From Verrucomicrobiia bacterium (GTDB lineage Bacteria > Verrucomicrobiota > Verrucomicrobiia > Opitutales > Cerasicoccaceae): DNA of 64,000 nt. A program made the translations under genes and the position numbers. The notes beneath the pieces were generated by a model, which was given only the letters and a program-made list of their open reading frames with translations, did not search any database and was not told where the DNA came from. Positions 18,703 to 28,100 of the stretch are shown piece by piece. Numbering within the stretch: the first letter of the stretch is position 1; the number at the start of each line of letters is the position of its first letter. The DNA is taken from positions 237,782-301,781 of the forward strand of contig JAUIHT010000007.1 in the NCBI GenBank assembly GCA_030432235.1. Reading direction: 5' to 3'.

Positions 18703-19335
18703 ATGAACTCAAAACCACTCCCCCAGAACAGCCATAATCCCCGACTTGTTCTATGTGCCTTCCTGATGATGCTTGCATCGCTGACGCTCCTCTCGGCCCA
18801 GGAAAAGGCACCGCTCTACGAATGCACCTTTGAAGGCATGAAGCCCACCATCCCCAACTGGGGCGGCGGCTACCAGGGCGTGTACAAAGGCATCATCTCA
18901 TGGAAGGAGCCGTTCGCTGGCAAGCTGGACAAGTCCGATCCACACTCGGGCGATGCCTGCCTGCAGATTGAATATGTGGGTGAGTCGGAAGGCACAATGC
19001 TTGTACACAGCCCAACGATCGCTATCCCCGACTCACTGAAAGGCAAAAAAATCCGCCTGATGGTCTTCGTGAGGTCCACCAATCTCCAACCGGATAGTGT
19101 CAGTCTCACCATACTGGAAAAGGGAAGCGACGGCTCCCCAGTGGGGTACTTCCAAGGTTCACCTAAACTAGTTCCTGTCCCAGACAGTACACACTGGCAA
19201 AAGCTTACCGCCGAAGGAAACCTGAATCCGCGCACAGGAAATATTGTCCTGGTGTTCAGCGCCGAACCGAGCGCAAGCGGAGGCACCCTCTGGGTGGACG
19301 ACATCCTGGCCCTTCCGGTCTCTACAGCTGAGTAA
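18703..19335 (+). CDS. Secreted beta-sandwich protein, possible carbohydrate-binding module
   Basis: 210 residues from ATG 18703 (MNSKPLPQ); the longer frame from 18619 lacks a leader-like start. Signal peptide to about residue 34 (FLMMLASLTLLSAQ). The mature part has a jelly-roll-like pattern: DPHSGDACLQIEYVG, IRLMVFVRSTNLQPDSVSLT, and GGTLWVDDILALPV near the end, as in carbohydrate-binding or sugar-esterase accessory domains. No catalytic motif seen. It precedes the clan GH-A enzyme by 22 bp, so it is probably co-secreted with it. Confidence 0.65.
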   Translation: MNSKPLPQNSHNPRLVLCAFLMMLASLTLLSAQEKAPLYECTFEGMKPTIPNWGGGYQGVYKGIISWKEPFAGKLDKSDPHSGDACLQIEYVGESEGTMLVHSPTIAIPDSLKGKKIRLMVFVRSTNLQPDSVSLTILEKGSDGSPVGYFQGSPKLVPVPDSTHWQKLTAEGNLNPRTGNIVLVFSAEPSASGGTLWVDDILALPVSTAE

Positions 19336-19357
19336 CTCCATCTTCGAAATAACACCC

Positions 19358-22039
19358 ATGTTGCGTACAACTCTTGTTTATCTCTCGCTTTTGCTCCTTC
19401 CTGCCACCGGATTTACGGAAGCGGCCTCAACCTCCGCCCCCGTCATTGCCTTGGGTTCCGCCAACAAGGGCAACATTTTCCTCGCCGACGAGGGAGAGAT
19501 GATCCTGACACTGACAAAAAACTCAGAGGGAGCCCATGGAACAGTCACACTGACTGACGAAAACGGTGATGAGTTGGACCGATGGGATATCCCAAAGGAC
19601 CAGGCAACCATCCCCATCCTACTCCCGGAAAAGGGATTTTACCGCGTAATGGCCACGGTGACGAACACCGCCAATCAGACCACGACAACAGAAGCCACAG
19701 CGGCAGTCATTGGTCCCGAACTCGACGAAGCGGTTCGGATGAACTCGCACCTCGGAATCTGGAACGTCAACGGCGATAGCGATATGATGGCCATCGCCGG
19801 AGCGCGCTATAACCGCAAGATGATGTCCTTGCGCAATTACGAGAAGGACTTTCTGCGCTTCGACGACCCGGCGGTCGATCCAGAGCCACCTGCACCCCCG
19901 GCGAAACCAGAGGCTAAACTAACGAAAGTCGGGGTCTTCTCATTCGGCTTACCCTACTGGCTGACAGGCCGCTCCGAAGAAGACAATAAAAGGCATTTCG
20001 GCAAGCCAACCTCGGCTCCGCTGGACTGGGACGAGTTGAGCACACTAGTACGGGCGTATGTGCGCAACCCGCCCCTGCCAGAATTCCCCCAATACGTCGA
20101 GGTGTACAACGAACCGGAGTGGCAATGGGAAGGCAGCGATGAGGATTTCGTGCGTTTTCTCGCCACTGTGGCCGACGCCATCAAGGAGGTCAGGCCCGAT
20201 GTCCAGGTGCTCGGGCCTGGCTTTTCTCAAGTCCGCCTTGAAGACAGTAACCGCATTGGCTTGGAGAGAGCCTATGAAATGGGACTGCTCGATCATTTCG
20301 ACGGTATCGTCTTGCACTGTTATGTCGACGGTAGCGCACCAGAGGGGCAGTTCATCCAGAACATCATCGATCTGAAGGCATTCCTCAAGCGCATTGGCAA
20401 AGACGATATGCCTCTGCATTTCACTGAGTTCGGCTGGACCACGGTGGCGGGTACCTGGCAACGACCAGTCGATGAACTCACCCAAGCTCAGTATGTAGTT
20501 CGCTCCCTGACGCTGCTAAGCGCCATGGGCGTGGACAATGCCACCTACTTCTGCTACATCAACAATAGCTGGAATCAGGGCGAGAGGGGATTTTCCATCG
20601 CTCACAAGGACGCGACACCCAAACCGGCTTACGCTGCCTATGCGCAAGTCGCCCACTGGCTGGCCGACATCAAGGGAGAGGCTCATTGGTTACGCATCAC
20701 GCCCAGCGTGAATCTTGTGCTCTTCGACAAAGATGAGGAGTACGTGGCGGTTCTGTGGGATACGGGCGGGGAGAGCCGGTTTACGCTTCCGGGACATCCT
20801 TCGAAAATCGAAGACATGACGGGAGGGGGTGTCGTTCTCCCTGCCAATGGCGAGGTTGTCCTCTCCCCCAGCCCCCTCTTTATCTCCTGGCCCAAGTCAG
20901 AAGACTTCCAGGTGACCGAAGCTCCTGTGCTGACGCTCATGCGTGGCAACGCCGTTGATCTGGGGACTTCACCGAAAGCCGGTTGGCTGGTTCCGGCTCA
21001 CATGCATGTAAAAGGCGACCAGCTATCGGCCCCTAGCGAAACCCCGATTGGTCCCTACCTGCTGCTGGCGCAGACAGAAAACGGCTGGTTGACCCAGCCC
21101 CTGGAAGTCATCGCCCCGCTCATGGTTTCCGCCCCAAAGCTGAGCTGGCCGGCTGACTCGCCGGAGCCCATTCTGAGTGCGGAGGCAGAATCCTTCGCGT
21201 CAGGACTGTTGGATATCCGCGACTCCGCCCGAGTGAGCGGACTGCGAACTTTCTTCGGCGAGCCCACTCAAATTGACGAAAGCGAAACCCGAGAACTTTC
21301 CATCCCGTTGCCAGGCCTGAGCCTGGGTAAGCGCTACCAGGGCGAGTTCGAAGTGGTCAGTGTAGGCTCCGGGCAGCGCGACCGTTTCGTTCATCCATTT
21401 TCCTTCACTGTGCTGGCCTGCGAACCGACCACCAGTTTGACACCGGCATGGTCAAGCATTCCCGCGATCGACTTTTCGGATTGGGCGCCCTATGGCGACT
21501 CCTTCACAGCGGATGATTGCTCGGCCACCTTGCAGTCCAGCTATTCCGACCGTGGCCTATATCTACGCGTCCAAGTGCGTGACGATAACCACCAACAAGA
21601 GGCCACCCCTGAAAAAATGTGGAGCCAGGACGCGATCCAGATCGGGCTCGATATCGATATCGACAAGCCCTGGAACGCGAATGAATTTCACGGTCTCAAA
21701 GGACACCGCGTCTTTGAATATGGAGTCGGTGGTAATCCCGGCAATGTCATGACCTGGCGCTGGATTTCATATCTGCAGGATCTCCCCAGCGGTCAAAGCG
21801 AACCCAGACTGAAAACTTCAATTGAGCGGAGCGGGGGTGTCACGACCTACAATATCTTTTTCCCGTGGGAGATTCTGGGGGCCCGAACCGCGCCCAAAGC
21901 AGGCTCGTCCATCGGCATCGCACTGGCAGTATCCGATGCCGATACGGGAGAAGCAAACAAGCGCCGCGGCCTGACGCTCTTTTCAGGAATAGTGGACAAA
22001 AAGGATCCAGAAGAGTTTGGCCACCTGTGGCTGCGCTAA
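19358..22039 (+). CDS. Secreted clan GH-A glycoside hydrolase with C-terminal CBM9-like domain
   Basis: 893 residues from ATG 19358 (MLRTTLVYLSLLLLPATGF), giving a clean signal peptide; the longer frame is not leader-like. After an Ig-like segment, a TIM barrel spans about 125-460 with acid/base Glu252 in VYNEPEW and nucleophile Glu357 in HFTEFGWTT, the NE...E arrangement of clan GH-A, resembling GH39/GH5-type enzymes. Further beta domains follow, then residues ~715-893 resemble CBM9-type DOMON-like binding domains (GLYLRVQVRDDNH, MWSQDAIQIGLDID, FPWEILG). The enzyme would degrade a polysaccharide outside the cell; substrate unknown. Confidence 0.85.
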   Translation: MLRTTLVYLSLLLLPATGFTEAASTSAPVIALGSANKGNIFLADEGEMILTLTKNSEGAHGTVTLTDENGDELDRWDIPKDQATIPILLPEKGFYRVMATVTNTANQTTTTEATAAVIGPELDEAVRMNSHLGIWNVNGDSDMMAIAGARYNRKMMSLRNYEKDFLRFDDPAVDPEPPAPPAKPEAKLTKVGVFSFGLPYWLTGRSEEDNKRHFGKPTSAPLDWDELSTLVRAYVRNPPLPEFPQYVEVYNEPEWQWEGSDEDFVRFLATVADAIKEVRPDVQVLGPGFSQVRLEDSNRIGLERAYEMGLLDHFDGIVLHCYVDGSAPEGQFIQNIIDLKAFLKRIGKDDMPLHFTEFGWTTVAGTWQRPVDELTQAQYVVRSLTLLSAMGVDNATYFCYINNSWNQGERGFSIAHKDATPKPAYAAYAQVAHWLADIKGEAHWLRITPSVNLVLFDKDEEYVAVLWDTGGESRFTLPGHPSKIEDMTGGGVVLPANGEVVLSPSPLFISWPKSEDFQVTEAPVLTLMRGNAVDLGTSPKAGWLVPAHMHVKGDQLSAPSETPIGPYLLLAQTENGWLTQPLEVIAPLMVSAPKLSWPADSPEPILSAEAESFASGLLDIRDSARVSGLRTFFGEPTQIDESETRELSIPLPGLSLGKRYQGEFEVVSVGSGQRDRFVHPFSFTVLACEPTTSLTPAWSSIPAIDFSDWAPYGDSFTADDCSATLQSSYSDRGLYLRVQVRDDNHQQEATPEKMWSQDAIQIGLDIDIDKPWNANEFHGLKGHRVFEYGVGGNPGNVMTWRWISYLQDLPSGQSEPRLKTSIERSGGVTTYNIFFPWEILGARTAPKAGSSIGIALAVSDADTGEANKRRGLTLFSGIVDKKDPEEFGHLWLR

Positions 22040-22058
22040 CTACCCAACCGGATCAAAA

Positions 22059-23684
22059 GTGACCATACTCACACGCGGCGTTCTTCGGCACTTGGTCCTG
22101 AGCGCATTGACTCTCAGCTGCGCTCAGGCGGATACGGGGGCGGACCATTATGCCGGTGCTGACCTAGCAGCCGTATTCGCCCGCGCCGCCGAGGGGCAGC
22201 CCTTGCGTTACGTGGCTTTGGGCGGCTCCATCACGCAGTTGGGGAAGGGCTGGATAGGCCCGTGGCTGCACGAGCAGTTCCCCCATAGCACGGTTACAGT
22301 GATCAACGCCGGGCTCAGCGGCACCGGAAGCGGCTTGGCCATCTTCCGAATCGAACGTGATGTCATTGCCTTTCAGCCGGACTTGGTGTCCATCGAATTC
22401 TGCGTCAATGACGCGGGCGCGAGCGATGAAGAAGCCGTTCGCAACATTGAGAGCCTGGTTGTTCGGCTTAAGCAATTACCCCATCCGCCCGCTATCATCA
22501 TGGTGGAAGCAGCGGCGCAAGGCGGCGTCAATCTGGAGCGGCATCGCCGTGTGGCCAAACACTACGGCTTACTGGAAATTGATCTGCAAAAAGCAGTCAG
22601 CGAAACTCTGAAGCGCCGCGGACTGGCTTGGCAGGATTTGTTCATGGACAGTGTCCACCCGAATCAGTCAGGGCATTCCCTTTATGCCCGTACCTTGGAG
22701 CAGGAGCTTGAGTCCTTTTTGAGTGCGCCGGTACCAGATGAAATAGAGTTGGGCTTGCCCACCCCGCTCTCAACCAAACCGTTGATTCTGGATGGCCACA
22801 TGGTTCGCCTGGCCAGTCTCACTTGCCAACAAGGCTGGAGTACTGAAGCGCTGTCGGCTGCACCGGGGAGCAGTTACTTCAGCGGCTGCCTGGCGGCTGA
22901 AGAGCCCGGCACCACTCTCACGATTCCCTTCACGGGTACAACCGCCGGACTTCTATACCCCAAGGACAAATCATACGGATCGTTTTATGCGAACATCGAC
23001 GGCGATACGCCCAGCGTCATTTCCTGCCGTCCTCCGGGGACTCACGGATATGCGGTGCTGGGCAAGGATCTCCCCGCCGGCGGGCACTATCTGATCCTTT
23101 CGCTACCACCTGCCGGCACGGGACTCAACGGCCCAGTCAAGCTGGGTTATTTGCTACTGGCTGGAAGCTCCGGGGCCACCGATCAACTCGAAGCACAAGG
23201 ACCGTTTGGCCCGGAGGCCCTGAAGCAGCTACGATTCGCACCCATCCTCGGAGAACAAGCCAGCTTGGCTGGTCCTTACCTCATTGATACCCCGAAAGCA
23301 CATGACGCACGCGCAGGGCTTGACATCCCTTTCGCACCGGAACAACTGCCTACTGAAGCTACCGACTGGGAACCCATGCCACCCCAGGCTGAGTCATTTG
23401 ATTTTGCAAACGGGGCCGAGGTACCCGCACCAGCAGTAGTCTATCTGCGAGCGAAAATCCCTTCTCCCGAAGCCCGCAAAGCTATCCTCGCTCTCTCCGT
23501 GGACTACTATGCAAAGGTATGGCTAAACGGTCGCAATGTGGCCGTTTACGATGGTCCTCATGGAGCAGTCTCCCGCCCCCTGATGATTCCCTTGGACCTA
23601 AGTCGTGGCAGCAACGAACTCCTGATAAAAGTGGCATCCGGAAGCGGTGGACACAGCGCCAGCCTGTCTTTAAGCTTTCCGTAA
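22059..23684 (+). CDS. Secreted SGNH/GDSL-type esterase with C-terminal beta domain
   Basis: 541 residues from GTG 22059, 20 bp after the preceding stop, giving a leader (VLRHLVLSALTLSCAQA); a start at 22017 would overlap the upstream gene and give a worse N-terminus. SGNH blocks: ALGGSIT (Ser), INAGLSGTGSG (Gly), EFCVNDAG (Asn), and DSVHPNQSGH with the catalytic Asp/His pair. The last ~110 residues form a beta domain with YYAKVWLNGRNVAVYDG, similar to galactose-binding-like folds. Probably a carbohydrate deacylase acting with the upstream glycosidase. Confidence 0.85.
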   Translation: MTILTRGVLRHLVLSALTLSCAQADTGADHYAGADLAAVFARAAEGQPLRYVALGGSITQLGKGWIGPWLHEQFPHSTVTVINAGLSGTGSGLAIFRIERDVIAFQPDLVSIEFCVNDAGASDEEAVRNIESLVVRLKQLPHPPAIIMVEAAAQGGVNLERHRRVAKHYGLLEIDLQKAVSETLKRRGLAWQDLFMDSVHPNQSGHSLYARTLEQELESFLSAPVPDEIELGLPTPLSTKPLILDGHMVRLASLTCQQGWSTEALSAAPGSSYFSGCLAAEEPGTTLTIPFTGTTAGLLYPKDKSYGSFYANIDGDTPSVISCRPPGTHGYAVLGKDLPAGGHYLILSLPPAGTGLNGPVKLGYLLLAGSSGATDQLEAQGPFGPEALKQLRFAPILGEQASLAGPYLIDTPKAHDARAGLDIPFAPEQLPTEATDWEPMPPQAESFDFANGAEVPAPAVVYLRAKIPSPEARKAILALSVDYYAKVWLNGRNVAVYDGPHGAVSRPLMIPLDLSRGSNELLIKVASGSGGHSASLSLSFP

Positions 23685-23744
23685 AGAAGGTTTCATCAGC
23701 ATGCCCATTGACTTTGTAGCCGTATTTTTATCGGCAGGCAGAGT

Positions 23745-24524
23745 TCACGCATCAGCGTCAAGGGTCAATCTGACAATATCGATCCCTCTCCTTGATCCTG
23801 GCTGATCAAAAAGAAAAAACAAAGTATTCCGATTCGCGAGCCGAGGGAATTTGCGCATGGCTTCACGGTGCAATTTTCCGGAAGTTTCTTCGGAAGCGAC
23901 AACAATCATTTGAAAGTAAGCATCAAGAGTTCTTGGCGTATTAACTACATAGTCCCCGGGCCTAATTTTGAACTCCCCTCCCCCCATCGTACATATCAGC
24001 GAAATTTTTGACAAATTAAAGACGATGTCCTGCCCTTGTTGAAGCGGCTGCTTCGGTAAGTCAATCGGCAACACCTTATAACGCTCCTGACTAAGCGGAA
24101 AGAAAACCAGGACCACATTTTTCGCACCTTCAGGCAGATTGACCACAGCACAATCCCGGATATTCCCGACATCCGAATTAGGCTCACTCCTAAAAAATTT
24201 TAACTCTGGAGACCCTTGGTATCGATGCCACGCGGACAGTTGACCTTCATTGAGTTTCAGCTCAACCGCAGGGCCCGAGCTGCTCTCACGATAATAAAGA
24301 GGACGAGATTCATGCGTCGAAAGATTCAACGTTGAAATATCGGAGTCATCAGACACCACCTTGGGCTGGGCGTTGGCATTGTACTCGTTAAATAAGGACG
24401 CCTGTTCCGGCCATAGGTAAATTTTGAACCTCACTGAAACCGTATCGGCATTCTCATCGGCCACCGCCAAAAGACAGAAGCCGCATACACACCATACGCA
24501 TACGATTTTGCTGAACACGCTCAT
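23745..24524 (-). CDS. Secreted protein of unknown function linked to pseudopilin
   Basis: 259 residues with a signal peptide (residues 1-22, VCVWCVCGFCLLAVA). The mature protein is beta-rich with FKIYLWPEQASLFNEY, KNVVLVFFPLSQERYKVL and FKIRPGDYVVNTPRTL. I do not recognise a catalytic motif. It overlaps the stop of the giant pseudopilin gene by 4 bp (ATGA), so it is translationally coupled. Verru_Chthon cassettes often carry small exported partners, but it does not look like the usual B, C or D pseudopilins because it lacks a prepilin N-terminus. Confidence 0.7.
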   Translation of the reverse strand: MSVFSKIVCVWCVCGFCLLAVADENADTVSVRFKIYLWPEQASLFNEYNANAQPKVVSDDSDISTLNLSTHESRPLYYRESSSGPAVELKLNEGQLSAWHRYQGSPELKFFRSEPNSDVGNIRDCAVVNLPEGAKNVVLVFFPLSQERYKVLPIDLPKQPLQQGQDIVFNLSKISLICTMGGGEFKIRPGDYVVNTPRTLDAYFQMIVVASEETSGKLHREAMRKFPRLANRNTLFFLFDQPGSRRGIDIVRLTLDADA

Positions 24525-27500
24525 ATCTCATCCTCACTTAGCCAACGAAAACTGACGACAACAAACCGACGTCCGAAAATCTTGTTGATCGGAGTCAAAT
24601 CACCGTAGGCGTCTTCGGGAGAATTATTATTGCTATCCACATACTCAGGCATGCGCTGGACAACCGCCTCACATCGGGCTATGGCAACATCCCCAGTTAC
24701 AGAGTTAACGGATTCGCCATAGGCGCGAATCCGAAAAGTATCCGATCGAGCGCTCAACACATTGCCGACACGCGAAAGAATATCGACCTGATTCAGCCAT
24801 CCAGGCAAGTCCTCGCTTCTCCAGCCTTCCTCTGCTTCGGCGATGACATGAACAGTCCCACTGTTCGTTGCTTCAACACTACTATCCTGAAGGACCCCGT
24901 TAATATCCGTTTTATCAATCGCAGCCGTCAGCGCTCCTTTGAGCCTAAAAGCATTCACAGACTCATTGTAAGTGCCGTCACGATCAGGCATACGGTTCAC
25001 AAACTGTGCCATGCCTCCAAAGGGCCCGCGCAATTTGACCTCTTCGACAATCGCCTCGGCCAAGTCGCTGATTTGATCATCATCCAACTGTCGATACCCG
25101 ATATATACCTCATCATCAGTGAGACCCCCACTATCGTCCACGACCCCGCCAGTAGGCTCGTCTAATCGTACCAGTGGCGAGCGGGGAACATCCGGATCGG
25201 GAGAGTCAACCGAACCGTCTTTGCGTGTCACACTGGTGTCGTAAAAGGATGCCAGCAGCGCCTTCCACGCCGCAACTGACGTGCTGTTAATATTGAACGG
25301 ACCATCAACCAACAGTCCTGCGGCGACTGTATCCATATCAGACGTCGGCATACTACTCCTATCAACGACCCTGATTCGCGGGTCCTCCGGCCAGTTGTCA
25401 GACGAAGTACCGGGAAGCGTGGAGAAAAAATACTCATCCCATAGTGCGTTATTTAGTTTGTAAGAATAATCATAATGGATTCCTGAAAATCCCCAAACCG
25501 ATGGATTCGCAGGTGTGTAGGAAGTACTCCAATCCCGAGACACTTCGTCCAGTTCAATCAGCGAGTCTGCCCGGGCGTTCCCGATCGCGTAAGCGGGAAT
25601 CAAGTTTCCAAATCTTGCATCACGTATCGCGCCTTCAAAATCCGAAAGCTCATTAAACAGCGGTGCCTGGCTCAACTGAGCAATCGAACGAAGCTCGCCG
25701 CGCACAGGTGCGGGTTGAAAGAGCACCGCTTGATCAATCCCCGGATAAGCCACATCTACCAAGCCACCGATATCTGAAAACCCAATTGCCATAATATTCT
25801 CACCATTCGTTCCGCGCGCCGTATTGGCCGCAAAGGAAGGATTCGCCGTGATGCAATTAACCGATGAGTTTTCATAGATGAAGGGAATTGCACCGTGTAG
25901 ACGCGCCCGGGGATTGAACTCGCTCAGCCACTTTCGTGATGATGGCAACAGGATGGAGCCCGAGAACGCCGACGGCCAGAATTCGTCGTTGTCGGTGAAC
26001 ACATGCATCGCCTTAAAGCCTATCGCCCCTCCGAAGCCTAAGGGGCTTCCCGCCCCCGGCAATGCCTGCATCGGCAACGTGCCACTGAAGTTTTGCGAAA
26101 CGGGACGGTCATTCAGGAAGACCGCAGTCTGAAGTACGTTCAGGTGTGCGTTCGTTCCCTGGCAAAGCCTAATGGAATAGGCTCCACTCGTATAGCCACT
26201 ATGAATATAATCGAGCGATGTAGACACACCGGGGAGTGTAATGGTTGAGTCGAAGTAGAAAGAGTAGCCGGGATGATAACCACGCTCAAGCGTTGCGCCC
26301 GAGGGCTGCGGATTCGCCACATCATAACTCGTGTGAACCCCTGCCGGAGGGCTGAACACAATCGCTTCTCCGGGTTCCATGCGTCCGCTGGTGATGAAAA
26401 AATCAGCAGAGCCTTTAAAGCTGCTATCCGTCAAGGTATAGTCCGTCCCATTAATCTTGAGCTTATACCAAACATAGGTCCATAGATCTCTGAACTCGTA
26501 GAAGCTCGTACCGTTCATGCTTGTTCGCCCCAATGAAACGACGTAATCATTGCTCTCCAACGGCACATCGTAGGGATTCCACAGGATTACAGACGGCATA
26601 ATGTTAAAGTATATTTTCACCTCTGTACCGACCACTGAATAAGTGGGTACGATATAGAGCTGGAAACCAGCCAAAATGGGATATGCCCCGGCTTGTGTCG
26701 CTGTCGATGCCTGGACTGACAACTCACCGGTGCCCTCATCGGGCTGGTGATTCACCCATGATCGTAGTTGTGCCCACTCTGGCCCGCCCGGGTCCTCATT
26801 AGACGAAGCACTTCCACTGACAGGGCCAAAAATAAGTCCGCTCGGGCTTGAAGTGGAATCATACAGCCCCGTAGTCAAATCCTGCTTCAGGCCTCCGTCC
26901 GCCGTGTTCGCAAGAACTCCATAGCTATAAAAGGTAATGTCCTGCTGATGGTTTTTAACTCCGTCAGCAGCCTTCACACCCCCGCGAGACTCAGCAACAA
27001 GCTCGAACGCCGGAAGCGTGTCCACTTTTGATGTCAACGAACTGCTACCACTGGCGATAAATTCCAAATCCTCGATGGCACGCAACCCATACTTTTCTGC
27101 CGACAGAACAGAGGTACCCATTGAGGCATTGTCAGCATTGACCTTGGCCTTAGCCCCCTCGTCATCAATCCAGTACGCATAGTAGGCATCGAAAAGCCCG
27201 CCACTTCCAATCGCTACCTTCTCTGCCTCCACCGGGGTATTTCCTTCCTCAAGCACAACTGCGCCTGCCAAGGATGCGTTTCCCGTGAGAACGACGTCCT
27301 CGCTCGCAACACCGTCACCGGATACCAACCATTTACGAAAAGCAGTGCCCACATAACCATCCGTTCCTCGTGAGGTATCCCAAACCCCCGTCCAACGCTG
27401 ACATACCTGTTCAACCCCGTCAATCGACAGCGTATCCGTTTCGGAGTTCCAGTCATCCCTGTCGTATGGATTTGTGTCCATCCGGGAGGCAGATGCCGTG

Positions 27501-27802
27501 ACTCTCTGGTCCGGCCCCAGTTGCTTCTGAAGCTCTGCCAGTCCGACCTCCAAGCCCAAAAGAGCATTCTGCCTTGCCCGACTGGACATGACCGAAGCTG
27601 AGGTAGTGGAAATCTCAATGCTTACCATGGTAGCCATGGCAACAATCAATAGAAACACAAAGGCTAACAATGAGAGTGTAGCGATCAGCGCAAATCCCTT
27701 GTCGTTTGGCCCATATTGCACTTGCCGCACCCAGTGTCCGTCGGTGTCCACACAAGAGCGACAAGCACCACGATGTTTCAATTTGCATTTTAGATGCTTC
27801 AT
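24521..27802 (-). CDS. Giant pseudopilin-like protein, Verru_Chthon cassette protein A type
   Basis: 1093 residues. After a basic, Cys-containing leader comes GFALIATLSLLAFVFLLIVAM (residues ~37-57), a prepilin-like hydrophobic helix, followed by ARQNALLGLEVGLAELQKQL and GPDQRVTA, a signature I associate with Verru_Chthon cassette protein A. The long exported region has Ser/Gly-rich beta stretches and a C-terminal part (RSEDLPGWLNQVDIL, ARSDTFRIRAYGE, RCEAVVQRMPEYV) typical of the family. Cassette partners B, C and D, expected as small pseudopilins beside it, are absent. It lies in the island, downstream of an AraC regulator. Confidence 0.8.
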   Translation of the reverse strand: MKHLKCKLKHRGACRSCVDTDGHWVRQVQYGPNDKGFALIATLSLLAFVFLLIVAMATMVSIEISTTSASVMSSRARQNALLGLEVGLAELQKQLGPDQRVTASASRMDTNPYDRDDWNSETDTLSIDGVEQVCQRWTGVWDTSRGTDGYVGTAFRKWLVSGDGVASEDVVLTGNASLAGAVVLEEGNTPVEAEKVAIGSGGLFDAYYAYWIDDEGAKAKVNADNASMGTSVLSAEKYGLRAIEDLEFIASGSSSLTSKVDTLPAFELVAESRGGVKAADGVKNHQQDITFYSYGVLANTADGGLKQDLTTGLYDSTSSPSGLIFGPVSGSASSNEDPGGPEWAQLRSWVNHQPDEGTGELSVQASTATQAGAYPILAGFQLYIVPTYSVVGTEVKIYFNIMPSVILWNPYDVPLESNDYVVSLGRTSMNGTSFYEFRDLWTYVWYKLKINGTDYTLTDSSFKGSADFFITSGRMEPGEAIVFSPPAGVHTSYDVANPQPSGATLERGYHPGYSFYFDSTITLPGVSTSLDYIHSGYTSGAYSIRLCQGTNAHLNVLQTAVFLNDRPVSQNFSGTLPMQALPGAGSPLGFGGAIGFKAMHVFTDNDEFWPSAFSGSILLPSSRKWLSEFNPRARLHGAIPFIYENSSVNCITANPSFAANTARGTNGENIMAIGFSDIGGLVDVAYPGIDQAVLFQPAPVRGELRSIAQLSQAPLFNELSDFEGAIRDARFGNLIPAYAIGNARADSLIELDEVSRDWSTSYTPANPSVWGFSGIHYDYSYKLNNALWDEYFFSTLPGTSSDNWPEDPRIRVVDRSSMPTSDMDTVAAGLLVDGPFNINSTSVAAWKALLASFYDTSVTRKDGSVDSPDPDVPRSPLVRLDEPTGGVVDDSGGLTDDEVYIGYRQLDDDQISDLAEAIVEEVKLRGPFGGMAQFVNRMPDRDGTYNESVNAFRLKGALTAAIDKTDINGVLQDSSVEATNSGTVHVIAEAEEGWRSEDLPGWLNQVDILSRVGNVLSARSDTFRIRAYGESVNSVTGDVAIARCEAVVQRMPEYVDSNNNSPEDAYGDLTPINKIFGRRFVVVSFRWLSEDEI

Positions 27803-28100
27803 ATCAGACGAATGATGCTATACTGGACGCCTATCTGGTCCACTGAGTATCCATGGAGCAAAAACATCCTAACATGATTGAATTGGCCCGAGGAATCAGA
27901 AACGACAACGAGAGGTATTGACATCGACGATAATAATTGGGGTTGGTCTGCACAGAGTATTACCGAATTAATCGAATATGTAAATGGCATTATATGCTCT
28001 ATTTGTGCCATTAGTTATCATTCTTCTGCAGAATGAACATTTTGTGTCGATCACCTGCGGCACGCCTGTGATGAAGTTTTGAAACTCAACATGTCATCGA
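27803..28100. other. Non-coding spacer before the pseudopilin gene
   Basis: 298 bp between the AraC stop and the pseudopilin start, both minus strand. AT-rich, with no supported gene. A short hairpin at 28018-28036 (7-bp arms TCATTCT/AGAATGA) has no T-run on either side, so I would not call it a terminator. The pseudopilin promoter presumably lies here. Confidence 0.5.

Noticed and set aside
28018..28036. 7-bp-arm hairpin as a terminator
   Set aside because: No T-run on either strand and short arms.
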